Program-made: the position numbers and the translations under genes | DNA from: Protopterus annectens | Lineage: Eukaryota; Chordata; Ceratodontiformes; Protopteridae | Assembly: GCF_019279795.1 (NCBI RefSeq) | Contig: NC_056745.1 | Span: 1,493,653,475 to 1,493,717,474, forward strand | Direction of reading: 5' to 3' | DNA length: 64,000 nucleotides | Notes under the pieces: generated by a model | Databases searched by the model: none | Seen by the model: the letters and a program-made list of their open reading frames with translations, nothing else | What the model was told of the DNA's origin: nothing | In this document: in pieces, positions 31,271-45,600 of the stretch | How the letters are laid out: each line of letters starts with the position of its first letter | How positions within the stretch are numbered: position 1 is the stretch's first letter

Positions 31271-34200
31271 GATTTGGGGATACACGCTGCTGTTGTGTAG
31301 TAGCATGTTTTCATTTGGGGATGCACACTGCTGTTGTATAGCAGTATGTTATTTGGGGATGTATGCTACTGTTGTGTAGCGGTATCTTGTCATTTGCAGA
31401 TGCACGTTGCTGTTGTGTAGCAGTATATAATGATTTAGGGATGCATGCAGATGTTGTGTAGCAGTATGTTGTGATTTGTGGCTGCACATTAATGTTGTGT
31501 ACCAGTATGTTGTGATTTGGGGATGCATACTGCTGTTGTATAGCATTATGTTGTGATTTGGGGATGCACACTAATATTGTATAGCAGTATGTTGTGATTT
31601 GGGGATGTACACTAATGTTGTATAGCAGTATGTTGTGATTTGGGGATGCATGCCGCTAGTATAACAGTATGTTGTAATTTGTGGATGCACATTAATGCTA
31701 TGTACCAGTATGTTGTGATTTTGGGATGCATACTGCTGTTGTGTAGCAGTATGTTGTGATTTGGGAATGCACGCTGCTAGTATAACAGTATGTTTTGATT
31801 TGGGGATGCATACTGCTGTTGTGTATCAGTATGTTGTGATTTGGGGATGCACACTAATGTTGTGTAGCAGTATGTTGTGATTTGGGGATGTACACTAATG
31901 TGTAGCAGTATACTGTGATTTGGGGATGCACACTGCTGTTGTGTAACAGTATGTTGTGATTTGAGGATGCACACTGCTGTTGTGTAGCAGTGTGTTATTT
32001 GAGGATGGTCACTGCTGTTGTGTAGCAGTATGTTGTGATTTGGGGATGCACACTGCTGTTGTGTAGAAGTATGTTCTGATTTGGGGATGCATGCTGCTAA
32101 TGAAGCAGTATGTTGTGATTTGGGGATGCACGCTGGTGATCTGTAGCAGTATGTTGTAATTTGGGGTGCATGCTGCTGTTGTCTAGCAGTATATTGTGAT
32201 TTGGGGATGCATGAGGCAGTTGTGTAGCAGTATGTTATTTGGGGATGCATGCTGCTGTTCTGTAGCAGTACGTTGAGATTTCAGGATGCACAATGCTGTT
32301 GTTATTCAGGGATGTACGGTGCTGTTATGTAGTAGAATGTTGTGATTGGGGATGCATGCTGCTGTTGTGTAGCAGTATGTTGTGATTTGGGGATGCATGC
32401 TCCTGTTGTGTAGCAGTATGTTTTGATTTTGGGCTGCACACTAATGTTGTGTACAGTATGTTGTGATTTGGGGATGCATGCTGCTGTTGTGTTGCAGTAT
32501 GTTATTTGGGGGTGTATGCTAATGTTGTGTAGCAGTATGTTGTGATTTGGGGATGCATGCTACTAGTATAGCAGTATTTTGTGATTTGAGTATGCACACT
32601 AATTTTGTGTAGTAGTATGTTGTGATTTGGGGATGCATGATGCTAGTGTTGCAGTATGTTATGATTTGGGGATGCACACTGCTATTGTGTAGCAGTATGT
32701 TGTGATTTGGGGAAGCATGATGCTAGTGTTGCAGTATGTTGTGATTTGGGGATTCCCACTGCTGTTGTGTAGCAGTATGTTGTGATTTGGGGATGCACAC
32801 TGCTGTTGTGTAGCAGTATGTTGTGATTTGGGGATACATGCTGCTGTTGTGTAGCAGTATGGTGTGATTTGGGGGTGTACACTGCTATTGTGTAGCAGTA
32901 TGTTGTGATTTCGGGATGCACACTGCTGTTGTGTTAGCAGTATGTTGTGATGTGATTTAGGGATGCACGCTGCTGTTGTGTAGCAGTATGGTGTGATATG
33001 GGGATGCATGCTGCTATTGTGTAGCAGTATGTTGTGATTTCGGGATGCACACTGCTGTTGTGTTAGCAGTATGTTGTGATGTGATTTAGGGATGCATGCT
33101 GCTGTTGTGTAGCAGTATGCTGTGATATGGGGATGCACACTAATGTGTAGCAGTATGTTGTGATTTGGAGATGCATGCTGCTAGTATAGCAGTATGTTGT
33201 GATTTGGGGATGCACACTGCTGTTGTGTAGCAGTATGTTGTGGTTTGGGGCTGCATGCTACTGTTGTGTAGCAGTATGTTGTGATCTGGGGATGCATGCT
33301 GCTGTTGTGTAGCAGTATGTTGTGATTTGGGATGCACACTACTGAGGCGTAGCAGTATGTTGTGATTTTGGGGATGTGTGCAGTGGTTGTGTAGCTGTAT
33401 GTTATTTGGGGATGCATGCTACTGTGTAGCAGGATGGTGTTTGGGGACATATTTTGGTATTGTGTAGGAGTGTGTTGTGATTTGGGGATACATGCTGTTT
33501 TTGTGTAGTAGTATGTTGTCATTTGGGGATGTACGCTGCTGTTTTGTAGCAGTATGTTGTAATTTGGGGGTGCATGCTGCTGTTGTCTAGCAGTATATTG
33601 TGATTTGGGGATGCATGCGGCGGTTGTGTAGCAGTATGTTATTTGGGGATGCATGCTGCTGTTCTGTAGCAGTATGTTGGATTTCAGGATGCACAATGCT
33701 GTTGTGTTAGCAATATGCTATTCAGGGATGTACAGTGCTGTTATGTAGCAGAATGTTGAGATTGGGGATGCACGCTGCTGTTGTGTAGCAGTATGTTGTG
33801 ATTTGTGGATGCATGCTGCTGTTGTGTAGCAGTATGTTGTGATTTGAGGATGCACACTGCTGTTGTGTACTAGTATGTTGTTATTTGGGAATGCACACTG
33901 CTGTCGTGTGCAGTATGTTGTGATTTGGGGATGCACAGTGCTCTTGTGTAGCAGTATGTTGTGATTTGGGGATGCATGCTGCTGTTACATAGCAGTATGT
34001 TGTGATTTGGGGATGCACAATGCTGTTGTGTAGCAGGATGTTTTGATTTGGGGATGCAAGCTGCTGTTGTCTAGCAGTATGTTGTGATTTGGGGATGCAC
34101 ACTGCTGTTGTGTAGTAGTATGTTGTGATTTGGGGATGCATAATGCTGTTGTGTAGCAGTATGTTGTGATTTGAGGATGCATGCTGCTGTTGTGTAGCAG

Positions 34201-37200
34201 TATGTTGTGATTTGAGGATGCATGCTGCTGTTGTGTAGCAGTATGTTTTGATTTGGTGATGCACACTGCTGTTGTGTAGCAGTATGTTGTGATTTGAGGA
34301 TGCATGCTGCTGTTGTGTAGCAGTATGTTGTGATTTGAGGATGCATGCTGCTGTGTAGCAGTATGTTGTGATTTGGGGATGCATGCTGCTGTATAGCAGT
34401 ATGTTGTGATTTGGGGATGCATGCTGCTGTTGTGTAGCAGTATGTTGTGATTTAGGGATGCATGCTGTTGTGTAGCAGTATGTTGTGATTTGGGGATGCA
34501 CACTAATGTTGTGTAGCAGTATGTTGTGATTTGGGGATGCATGCAGTATGTTGTGTATGCTGTTGTGTAGCAGTATGTTGTGATCTGGGGATGCATGCTG
34601 CTGTTGTGTAGCAGTATGTTGTGATCTGGGGATGCACACTGCTGTTGTGTAGCAGTATGTTGTGATTTGGGGATGCACACTGGTGATCTGTAGCAGTATG
34701 TTGTGATTTGGGGATGCACACTGCTGTTGTGTAGCAGTATGTTGTGATTTGGGGATGCATGATGCTGTTGTGTTGCAGTATGTTGTGATTTGGGGATGCA
34801 CACTGCTGTTGTGTAGCAGTATGTTGTGATTTGGGGATGCACACTGCTTTTGTGTAGCAGTATGTTGTGATTTGTGGATGCATGCTGCTGTTGTGTAGTA
34901 GTATGTTGTGATTTGGGGATGCACACTGCTGTTGTGTAGCAGTATGTTGTGATTTGGGGAAGCACACTGCTGTTGTGTAGCAGTATGTTGTGATTTGTGG
35001 ATGCACACTGCTGTTGTGTAGCAGTATGCTGTGATTTGGGGATGCATGCTGCTGTTACATAGCAGTATGTTGTGATTTGGGGATGCACAATGCTGTTGTG
35101 TAGCAGGATGTTTTGATTTAGGGATGCATGCTGCTGTTGTGTAGCAGTATGCTGTGATATGGGGATGCACACTGCTGTTGTGTAGCAGTATGTTGTGATT
35201 TGGGGATGCATGCTGCTGTTGTGTAGTATATGTTGATTTGGGGATGCACTGCTGTTGTGTAGTAGTATGTTGTGATTTGGGGATGCACAATGCTGTTGTG
35301 TAGCAGTATGTTGTGGTTTGGGGCTGCACGCTACTGTTGTGTAGCAGTATGTTGTGATTTGTGGATGCACACTGCTGTTGTGTAGCAGTATGTTTTGATT
35401 TGGGGATGCATGCTGCTGTTACATAGCAGTATGTTGTGATTTGGGGATGCATGCTGCTGTTACATAGCAGTATGTTGTGATTTGGGGATGCACAATGCTG
35501 TTGTGTAGCAGGATGTTTTGATTTGTAGATGCAAGCTGCTGTTGTCTAGCACTATGTTGTGATTTGGGGATGCATGCTGCTGATGTGTAGTAGTATGTCG
35601 TGATTTGGGGATGCACACTGTTGTTGTGTAGTAGTATGTTGTGATTTGGGGATGCATGTGCTAGTGTAGCAGTATGTTGTGATTTGGGGATGCATAATGC
35701 TGTTGTGTAGCAGTATGTTGTGATTTGGGAATGCACGCTGCTGTTTTATAGCAGTATGTTGTGATTTGGGGACGCACGATGTTGTTGTGTAGCAGTATGT
35801 TGTGATTTGGTGATGCACACTGCTGTTGTGTAGCAGTATGTTGTGATTTGAGGATGCATGCTGCTGTTGTGTAGCAGTATGTTTTGATTTCGGGCTGCAC
35901 ACTAATGTGGTATACATTATGTTGTGATTTGGGGATGCATGCTGCTGTTGTGTAACAGTATGTTATTTTGGGGTGTATGCTGCTGTTGTGTAGCAGTATA
36001 TTGTTATTTGGGGATGAACACTAATGTTGAGTAACAGTATGTTGTGATTTGGGGATGCATGCTGCTGTTGTGTCGCAGTATGTTATTTGGGGGTGTATGC
36101 TGATGTTGTGTAGCAGTATGTTGTGATTTGGGGATGCATGCTGCTAGTATAGCAGTATGTTGTGATTTGGGGATACACACTGGTGATCTGTAGTAGTATG
36201 TTGTGATTTGGGGATGCACACTGCTGTAGTGTAGCAGTATGTTGTGATTTTGGGATGCATGATGCTAGTGTTGCAGTATGTTGTGATTTGGGGATGCACA
36301 CTGCCATTTTGTAGCAGTATGTTGTGATTTGGGGATGCACACTGCTGTTGTGTAGCTGTATGATGTGATTTGGGGAAGCATGCTGGTGATCTGTAGTAGT
36401 ATGTTGTGATTTGGGGATGCACACTGCTGTTGTGTAGCAGTATGTTGTGATTTGGGGAAGCACACTGCTGTTGTGTAGCAGTATGTTTTGATTTGGGGAT
36501 GCATGCTGCTGTTACATAGCAGTATGTTGTGATTTGGGGAAGCACACTGCTGTTGTGTAGCAGTATGTTGTGATTTAGGGATGCATGCTGCTGTTGTGTA
36601 GCAGTATGCTGTGATTTAGGGATGCATGCTGCTGTTGTGTAGCAGTATGTTGTGATTTGGGGATGCATGCTGTTGTGTAGCAGTATGTTGTGATTTGGGG
36701 ATGCACACTGCTGTTGTGTAGCAGTATGCTGTGATTTGAGGATGCACACTAATGTTTTGTAGCAGTATGTTATTTGCGGGTGTACACTGCTGTTGTTTAG
36801 CAGTATGCTGTGATTTCAGGATGCATGCTGCAGTTGTGTAGCAGTATGCTATTTGGGGATGTATGCTGCTAGTATAGCAGTATGTTGTGATTTGTGGATG
36901 CACACTAATGTTGTGTAGTAGTATGTTGTGATTTGGAGATGCACATTGCTGTTGTGTATTAGTATGTTTTGATTTGAGGATGCACACTGCTGTTGTGTAG
37001 CAGTATGTTGTGATCTGGGGATGCATGCTGCTGTTGTGTAGCAGTATGTTGTGATCTGGGGATGCACACTGCTGTTGTGTAGCAGTATGTTTTGATTTGA
37101 GGATATACACTGCTGTTATGTAGCAGTATGTTGTGATTTGGGGATGCACACTGCTGTTGTGTAGTAGTATGTTGTGATCTGGGGATGCATGCTGCTGTTG

Positions 37201-40200
37201 TGTAGCAGTATGTTGTGATTTGGAGATGCATGCTGTTGTTGTGTAGCAGTATGTTGTGATTTGGGGATGTATATTGCTGTTGCGTAGCAGTATATTGTGA
37301 TTTGGGGATGCATGCTGCTGTTCTGTAGCAGTATGTTGTGATTTGGGGATGCATGCACTGCTGTTATGTAGCAGAATGTTGGGATTGGGGATGCACACTG
37401 CTGTTGTGTAGCAGTATGTTGTGATCTGGGGATGCATGCTGCTGTTGTGTAGCAGTATGTTGTGATCTGGGGATGCACACTGCTGTTGTGTAGCAGTATG
37501 TTGTAATTTGGGGATGCACACTGCTGTTGTGTAGCAGTATGTTGTGATTTGGGGATGCACACTGCTGTCGTGTGCAGTATGTTGTGATTTGGGGATGCAC
37601 AGTGCTGCTGTTGTGTAGCAGTATGTTGTGATCTGGGGATGCACACTGCTGTTGTGTAGCAGTATGTTGTGATTTGGGGATGCACACTGCTCTTGTGTAG
37701 CAGTATGTTGTGATTTGGGGATGCATGCTGCTGTTGTGTAGCAGTATGTTGTGATTTGGAGATGCATGCTGCTGTTGTGTAGCAGTATGTTGTGATTTGG
37801 GGATGCATGCTGCTGTTGTGTAGCAGTATGTTGTGATTTGGGGATGCACACTGCTGTTGTGTAGCAGTATGTTGTGATTTGGGGATGCATGCTGCTGTGT
37901 AGCAGTATGTTGTGATTTGGGGATGCACACTGCTGTTGTGTAGCAGTATGTTGTGATTTGGGGATGCATGATGCTAGTGTTGCAGTATGTTGTGATTTGG
38001 GGATGCACACTGCTGTTGTGTAGCAGTATGTTGTGATTTGGGGATGCACACCGCTGTTGTGTAGCAGTATGTTGTAATTTGGGGATGCACGCTGCTGTTG
38101 TGTAGCAGTATGGTGTGATATGGGGATGCACACTAATGTGTAGCAGTATGTTGTGATTTGGGATGCACACTGCTGTTGTGTAGCAGTATGTTGTGGTTTG
38201 GGGCTGCATGCTACTGTTGTGTAGCAGTATGTTGTGATTTGGGGATGCACACTGCTGTTGTGTAGCAGTATGTTGTGATTTAGGGATGCATGGTGCTGTT
38301 GTGTAGCAGTATGTTGTGATTTAGGGATGCATGCTGCTGTTGTGTAGCAGTATGTTGTGATTTAGGGATGCATGCTGCTGTTGTGTAGCAGTATGCTGTG
38401 ATATGGGGATGCACACTGCTGTTGTGTAGCAGTATGTTGTGATTTGGGGATGCATGCTGTTGTGTAGCAGTATGTTGTGATTGGGGATGCACACTGCTGT
38501 TGTGTAGCAGTATGTTGTGATTTGGGGATGCATGCTACTGTTGTGTAGCAGTATGTTGTGATTTGGGGATGCACACTGCTGTTCTGTAGCAGTAAGTTGT
38601 GATTTGGGGATTCACATTGCTGTTGTGTAGCAGTATGTTGTGATTTGGATTTGCACATTGCTGTTGTGTAGCTGAATGTTGTGATTTGGAGATACACACT
38701 AATGTGTAGTGGTATGTTATTTGGGGGTGTACACTGCTATTGTGTAGCAGTATGTTGTGATTTGGGGATGTACACTGCTGTTGTCTAGCAGTATGTTGTG
38801 TTTTAGGGATGCATGCTGCTGTTGTGTAGCAGTATGCTGTGATATGGGGATGCACACTAATATGTAGCAGTATGTTGTGATTTGGGGATGCATGCTGCTA
38901 GTATAGCAGTATGTTGTGATTCGGGGATGCACACTGCTGTTGTGTAGCAGTATGTTGTGATTTTGGGATCCATGATGCTAGTGTTGCAGTATGTTGTGAT
39001 TTGGGGATGCACACTGCCGTTTTGTAGCAGTATGTTGTGATTTGGGGATGCACAGTGCTGTTGTGTAGCTCTATGATGTGATTTGGGGAAGCATGCTGGT
39101 GATCTGTATTAGTATGTTGTGATTTGGAGATGCACACTGCTCTTGTGTAGCAGTATGTTGTGATTTGGGGAAGCATGATGCTCGTGTTGCAGTATGTTGT
39201 GATTTGCGGATTCCCACCGCTGTTGTGTAGCAGCATGTTGTGATTTGGGGATGCACACTGCTGTTGTGTAGCAGTATGTTGTGATTTGGGGATGCACACT
39301 AATGTGTAGCAGTATGTTATTTGGGGGTGTACACTGCTATTGTGTAGCAGTATGTTGTGATTTGGGGAAGCACACTGCTGTTGTGTAGCAGTATGTTGTG
39401 ATTTACTGATGCATGCTGCTGTTGTGTAGCAGTATTCTGTGATATGGGGATGCACACTAATGTGTAGCAGTATGTTGTGATTTGGGGATGCATGCTGCTA
39501 GTATAGCAGTATGTTGTGATTTGGGGATGCACAATGCTGTTGTGTAGCAGTATGTTGTGGTTTGGGGCTGCACGCTACTGTTGTGTAGCAGTATGCTGTG
39601 ATTTGGGGATGCACACTGCTGTTGTGTAGCAGTATGCTGTGATTTGAGGATGCACACTAATGTTTTTTAGCAGTATGTTATTTGCGGGTGTACACTGCTG
39701 TTGTGTAGCAGTATGCTGTGATTTGGGGATGCATGCTGCAGTTGTGTAGCAGTATGCTATTTGGGGATGTATGCTGCTAGTATAGCAGTATGTTATGATT
39801 TGTGGATGCACACTAATGTTGTGTAGTAGTATGTTGTGATTTGGAGATGCACATTGCTGTTGTGTATTAGTATGTTTTGATTTGAGGATGCACACTGCTA
39901 TTGTGTAGCAGTATGTTTTGATTTGAGGAAATACACTACTGCTGTGTAGCAGTATGTTGTGATATGGGGATGCACAGTAATGTTGCGTAGCAGTATGTTG
40001 TAATTCAGAGATGCATGCTGCAGTTGTGTAGCAGCAGTATGTTGTGATTTGGAGATGCATGCTGCTGTTGTGTAGCAGTATGTTGTGATTTGGGGATGTA
40101 TATTGCTGTTGCGTAGCAGTATATTGTGATTTTGGGGATTCATGCGGCGGTTGTGTAGCAGTATGTTATTTGGGGATGCATGCTGCTGTTGTGTAGCAGG

Positions 40201-43200
40201 ATGTTATTTGGGGATGTATGCTGCTGTTGTGTAGCAGTATGTTGTGATTTGGGGATGTATGCTGCTGTTGTGTAGCAGTATGTTGTGATTTGGGGATGCA
40301 TGCTGGTTTTGTGTAGTAGTATGTAGTCATCTGGGGATGCACCCTGCTGTTTTGTAGCAGTATGTTGTGATTTGGGGATGCACACTGCTGTTGTGTAGCA
40401 GTATGTTGTAATTTGGGGGTGCAAGGGGCCTGTTGCATAGCAGTATATTGTGATTTGGGGATGCATACGGCGGTTGTATAGCAGTATGTTATTTGGGGAT
40501 GTATGCTCCTGTTCTGTAGCAGTATGTTGTGATTTGGGTTTGCATGATGGTAGTGTTGCAGCATGTTGTGATTTGGGGATGCACACTGCTGTTGTGTAGC
40601 AGTATGTTGTGATATGCGGATGCACATTGTTGTTGTGTAGCAGTATGTTGTGATTTGGAGGTGCACACTGCTGTTGTGTAGCAGTATGTTGTGATTTGGG
40701 GATGCACACTAATATGTAGTGGTATGTTATTTTGGGGTGTACACGGCTATTGTGTAGCAGTATGTTGTGATTTGGGGATACACACTGCTGTTGTGTAGCA
40801 GTATGTTGTGATATAGGGATGCATGCTGCTGTTGTGTAGCAGTATGCTGTGATATGGGGATGCACACTAATGTGTAGCAGTATGTTGTGATTTGGGGATG
40901 CATGCTGCTAGTATAGCAGTATGTTGTGATTTGGGGATGCACACTGCTGTTGTCTAGCAGTATGTTGGGATTTGAGGGGTGCACACTAATGTTGTGTAGC
41001 AGTATGTTTGGTTTGGGGCTGCTGTTGTGTAGCAGTATGTTGTGATCTGGGGATGCATGCTGCTGTTGTTTAGCAGTATGTTGTGATTTGGGGATGCATG
41101 CTGCTTGTGTAGCAGTATGTTGTGATTTGAGGTTGCACACTGCTGTTGTGTAGCAGTATGTTGTGATTTGGTGATGCATGCTGCTAGTACAGCAGTATGT
41201 TGTGATTTGGGGATGCACACTAATGTTGTGTAGCAGTATGTTGTGATCTGGGGCTGCACGCAGCTGTTGTGTAGCAGTATGCTATTTGGGGATGCATGCT
41301 GCTAGTACGGCAGTATGTTGTGGTTTGGAGATGCACACTAATGTTGTGTAGTAGTATGTTGTGATTTGGAGATGCACATTGCTGTTGTGTGGTAGTATGT
41401 TTTGATTTGAGGATGCACACTGCTGTTGTGTAGCAGTATGTTTTGATTTGAGGATATACACTGCTGCTATGTAGTAGTATGTTGTGATCTGGGGATGTAC
41501 AGTAATGTCGCGTAGCAGTATGTTGTAATTCCGAGATGCATGCTGCTGTTATGTAGCAGTATGTTATGATTTGGAGATGCATGCTGCTGTTGCGTAGCAG
41601 TATGTTGTGATTTAGAGGTGCATGCTGCTGTTGTGTAGCAGTATGTTGTGATTTGGGGATGCACACTGCTGTTGCGTAGCAGTATATTGTGATTTTGGGG
41701 ATTCATGCGGCGGTTGTGTAGCAGTATGTTATTTGGGGATGCATGCTGCTGTTTTGTAACAGGATGTTATTTGGGGTTTGAATGCTGCTGTTATGTAGCA
41801 GTATGTTGTGATTTGGGGATGCACACTACTTTTTTGTAGCAGTATGCTGTGATTTGGGGATGCACACTGGTGATCTGTAGTAGTATGTTGTGATTTGGGG
41901 ATGCACACTGCTGTTGTGTAGCAGTATGTTGTGATTTTGGGATGCATGATGCTAATGTTGCAGTATGTTGTGATTTGTGGATGCACACTGCCGTTTTGTA
42001 GCAGTATGTTGTGATTTGGGGATGCACACTGCTGTTGTGTAGCAGTATGTTGTGATTTGGGGATGCACACTAATGTGTAGCAGTATGTTATTTGGGGGTG
42101 TACACTGCTATTGTGTAGGAGTATGTTGTGATTTGGGGAAGCACACTGCTGTTGTGTAGCAGTATGTTGTGATTTAGGGATGCATGCTGCTGTTGTGTAG
42201 CAGTATGCTGTGATATGGGGATGCACACTAATGTGTAGCAGTATGTTGTGATTTGGGGATGCATGCTGCTAGTATAGCAGTATGTTGTGATTTGGGGATG
42301 CACAATGCTGTTGTGTAGCAGTATGTTGTGATTTGGGGGTGCACACTTCTGTTGTGTAGCAGTATGCTGTGATTTGAGGATGCACACTAATGTTTTGTAG
42401 CAGTATGTTATTTGCGGGTGTACACTGCTGTTGTGTAGCAGTATGCTGTGATTTGGGGATGCATGCTGCAGTTGTGTAGCAGTATACTATTTGGGGTTGT
42501 ATGCTGCTAGTATAGCAGTATGTTGTGATTTGTGGATGCACACTAATGTTGCGTAGTAGTATGTTGTGATTTGGAGATGCACATTGCTGTTGTGTATTAG
42601 TATGTTTTGATTTGAGGATGCACACTGCTGTTGTGTAGCAATATGTTTTGATTTGAGGATATACACTGCTGCAGTGTAGCAGTATGTTGTGATTTGGGGA
42701 TGCACAGTAAGGCTGTGTAGCAGTATGTTGTAATTCAGAGATGCATGCTGCAGTTGTGTAGCAGTATGTTGTGATTTGGAGATGCATGCTGCTGTTGTGT
42801 AGCAGTATGTTGTGATTTGGGGAATGTACATTGCTGTTGCGTAGCAGTATATTGTGATTTTGGGGATTCATGCAGCGGTTGTGTAGCAGTATGTTATTTG
42901 GGGATGCATGCTGCTGTTGTGTAGCAGGATGTTATTTGGGGATGTATGCTGCTGTTGTGTAGCAGTATGTTGTGATTTGGGGATGTATGCTGCTGTTGTG
43001 TAGCAGTATGCTGTGATTTGGGGATGCATGCTGGTTTTGTGCAGTAGTATGTAGTCATCTGGGGATGCACGCTGCTGTTTTGTAGCAGTATATTGTGATT
43101 TGGGGATGCATACGGCAGTTGTGTAGCAGTATGTTATTTGGGGATGCATGCTGCTGTTCTGTAGCAGTATTTTGTGATTTGGGTTTGCATGATGCTAGTG

Positions 43201-43886
43201 TTGCAGCATGTTGTGATTTGGGGATGCACACTGCTGTTGTGTAGCAGTATGTTGTGATTTGGGGATGCACATTCCTGTTGTGTAGCAGTATGTTGTGATT
43301 TGGGTAAGCACATTGCTGTTGTGTAGCAGTATGTTGTGATTTGGGGATACACACTAATGTGTAGTGGTATGTAATTTGGGGGTGTACATTGATATTGTGT
43401 AGCAGTATGTTGTGATTTGGGGATGCACACTGCTGTTGTGTAGCAGTATGTTGTGATTTAGGGATGCATGCTGCTGTTGTGTAGCAGTATGCTGTGATAT
43501 GGGGATGCACACTAATGCGTAGCAGTATGTTGTGATTTGGGGATGCATGCTGCTAGTATAGCGGTATGTTGTGATTTGGGGATGCACACTGCTGTTGTGT
43601 AGCAGTATGTTGTGATTTTGGGATGCATGATGCTAGTGTTGCAGTATGTTGTGATTTGGGGATGCACACTGCCGTTTTGTAGTAGTATGTTGTGATTTGG
43701 GGATGCACACTGCTGTTGTGTAGCAGTATGTTGTGATTTGGGGGAGCATGATGCTTGTGTTGCAGTATGTTGTGATTTGGGGATTCCCACCACTGTTGTG
43801 TAGCAGTATGTTGTGATTTGGGGATGCACACTGCTGTTGTGTAGCAGTATGTTGTGATTTGGAGATGCACACTAATGTGTAGCAGT

Positions 43887-43891
43887 ATGTT
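43887..43891. repeat. L2 target-site duplication, left copy
   Basis: ATGTT here and at 48,824-48,828 flank the L2 insertion. An uninterrupted satellite reads GTATGTTATTTGGGGGTGTA at the same place in the unit, for example near 39,311, which is the expected empty site. Confidence 0.8.
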
Positions 43892-44292
43892 TATTTTATT
43901 TATTTATTTTACATTTGTTAACCGGGCTAGTCCAACTGGATACATGTCCATTTTCAGCGGAGGCCCAAGGAGAAAAGCTCCACTATCTAATACTTAACAA
44001 GCTAAGAATATACAAGTTATACAATAAAACCATTTTCATAAACTTCTTAGAGGCTATCTAAGTGTCTGAGTACAATGTGAGTCAATAGCATGAGTCTATA
44101 ATAGATGCTTTACTAGGTTATGAAAGTTATTAATATAGACATAAGTAACAAAATCTATAATTTTATATAACTAATGAGCTATAGCCAGAAACATTTTTTT
44201 TAAGGGGAAAGTGAATAGTCCTAGAGTAAATGGAAGAGAGGAAAGGAAGATCAGGTGAGAGGAAGGGAGGGAAAGAAAGGAAGAGAGCAAGG

Positions 44293-45600
44293 TTATCCAG
44301 GGTTATTGCAAGAGCAAAGCCAGTGGTTAGTTAGGAAGAGTTTTAGATTAGTTTTAAATAGTGGAATAGAAGTCAGGGATGTAAGGTCTGGTGGTAGTAG
44401 ATTCCATATTTTGCCAATTGAGTTAGAAAATATGGAGTCACCTGCTACATTATTAGCTCTAGAGGTTTTTACAAGAGTTTTGTTACAGGAACGTAGATTC
44501 CTCATGTTGTGGTAGGGCTTTATGAGGGTAGAGAGCATTGGTGTGTTTTCAGGGTGGTAGAGGACTTTGTGGGCAATAGTGAGTTGATAGTATTGTATGA
44601 GATGGGGTAGTTCCAGCCACCCTAGTTTTATGAGATTCAAGCAATGGTGAGTTCTGTATGGAGAGGCAGTGGCAAATCTGGCGATATTGTTGTAGGATGT
44701 GGCTAGTTTATTGAGGTTGTACTTAGACAGATTAGTGTATATAGAAGAAGAATATAAAAGGGTTGATATTAAGTGGGTTCTAGCTATAGTAGTTCTAGCC
44801 TCAGGAGTTAGGAAAGATTTGATTCTATAGAGTGAACCGAGTTTCCTGTTAGTTGTTTTTATAGTGGAGTTGATATGACAGTCAAATTTTAGTTGGTTGT
44901 CAATAGTAATACCCAAGAGTTTTGTAGTTTGGTCAGGAGTGATAAGTGTGCCATTGTTTGATGTAAGTGTGAAATCAATGGAGGGTGATAGGTGAGTGGG
45001 TGGAAAGAGCAGAAGTTTGGTTTTCTTGGGGTTTAGTAGGAGACAGTGGTTAGAGAACCATTGCTCAATGGTGGTGAAGGTGTGCTGTGTTAGTGAGTGA
45101 AGTTCAGTCTGGGTTGAGGCAGAGCAAATGATGGTTGTGTCATCAGCATATTGAATACAAGTAGATAGAGGAGTGGCTAGATGTAGATCGTTGATAAAAA
45201 TGGAAAACAGAAGAGGGCCTAAGATGGAGCCCTGAGGAACTCCTATAGAGGTGGGGAGAAGATTTGAGAGATGGTTGTCCCAGAGAAGTGCCTGTTCACG
45301 TTTTTCAAGATAGGATGAGAACCAGCTTAAGGCTTGATTGTCAAGAGAGAGGGAACGTAAGCGTTGTAGGAGAAGTTGATGATTAACCATGTCGAAGGCT
45401 TTAGACAGGTCTACAAAGAATGCAGAAGAAGTAGTGTTATTGTTGCGATTTATGTTGATAGAGTCGATGAAGGATAGTAGGGCGGTGGTAGTACTGTGGA
45501 ATGGGCGAAACCCATGTTGGCAGGTAGCTAGGAGATCGTTGCTTAACAGGTGATTAAGTAACTGTTTGTGAATACATTTCTCCATAATTTTGCAAGAGGA
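44293..45600 (-). pseudogene. L2 reverse transcriptase, second part
   Basis: A 430-residue open frame with RT blocks: MEKCIHKQLLNHLLSND, CQHGFRPFHSTTTALLSFID, SAFFVDLSKAFDMVNHQLLL with the first catalytic Asp, TSIGVPQGSILGPLLFSIFI, CIQYADDTTIICS with YADD at 45,139-45,150, HCLLLNPKKTKLLLF, and a C-terminal tail ending LCSCNNPG. All RT catalytic residues are present. It is separated from the upstream frame by a single-base change near 45,605 and another near 45,735; otherwise the two parts would be one protein of about 1,075 residues, the usual size for L2 ORF2. Confidence 0.9.

Larger units (their letters stand above)
30575..43891. repeat. Minisatellite array with ~41-bp unit, left block
   Basis: Direct repeats of a ~41-bp unit run without a break for 13.3 kb. 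Landmarks in each unit are GATTTGGGGATGCA and GTTGTGTAGCAGTATGTT. Common variants are 37-38 bp long (ACTAATGTGTAGCAG type, CTAGTATAGCAG type, or lacking the GTGATTT part). The plus strand is about 71 percent G+T. The array resumes at 48,824 after an L2 insertion and continues to the window end; the total here is about 28.5 kb, roughly 700 units by length. Confidence 0.97.

Noticed and set aside
33881-38250. Long minus-strand frames (up to 544 residues) in the satellite as protein-coding genes
   Set aside because: They follow the 41-bp unit exactly, overlap in several frames at once, have no start context or domain, and differ only by unit variants.
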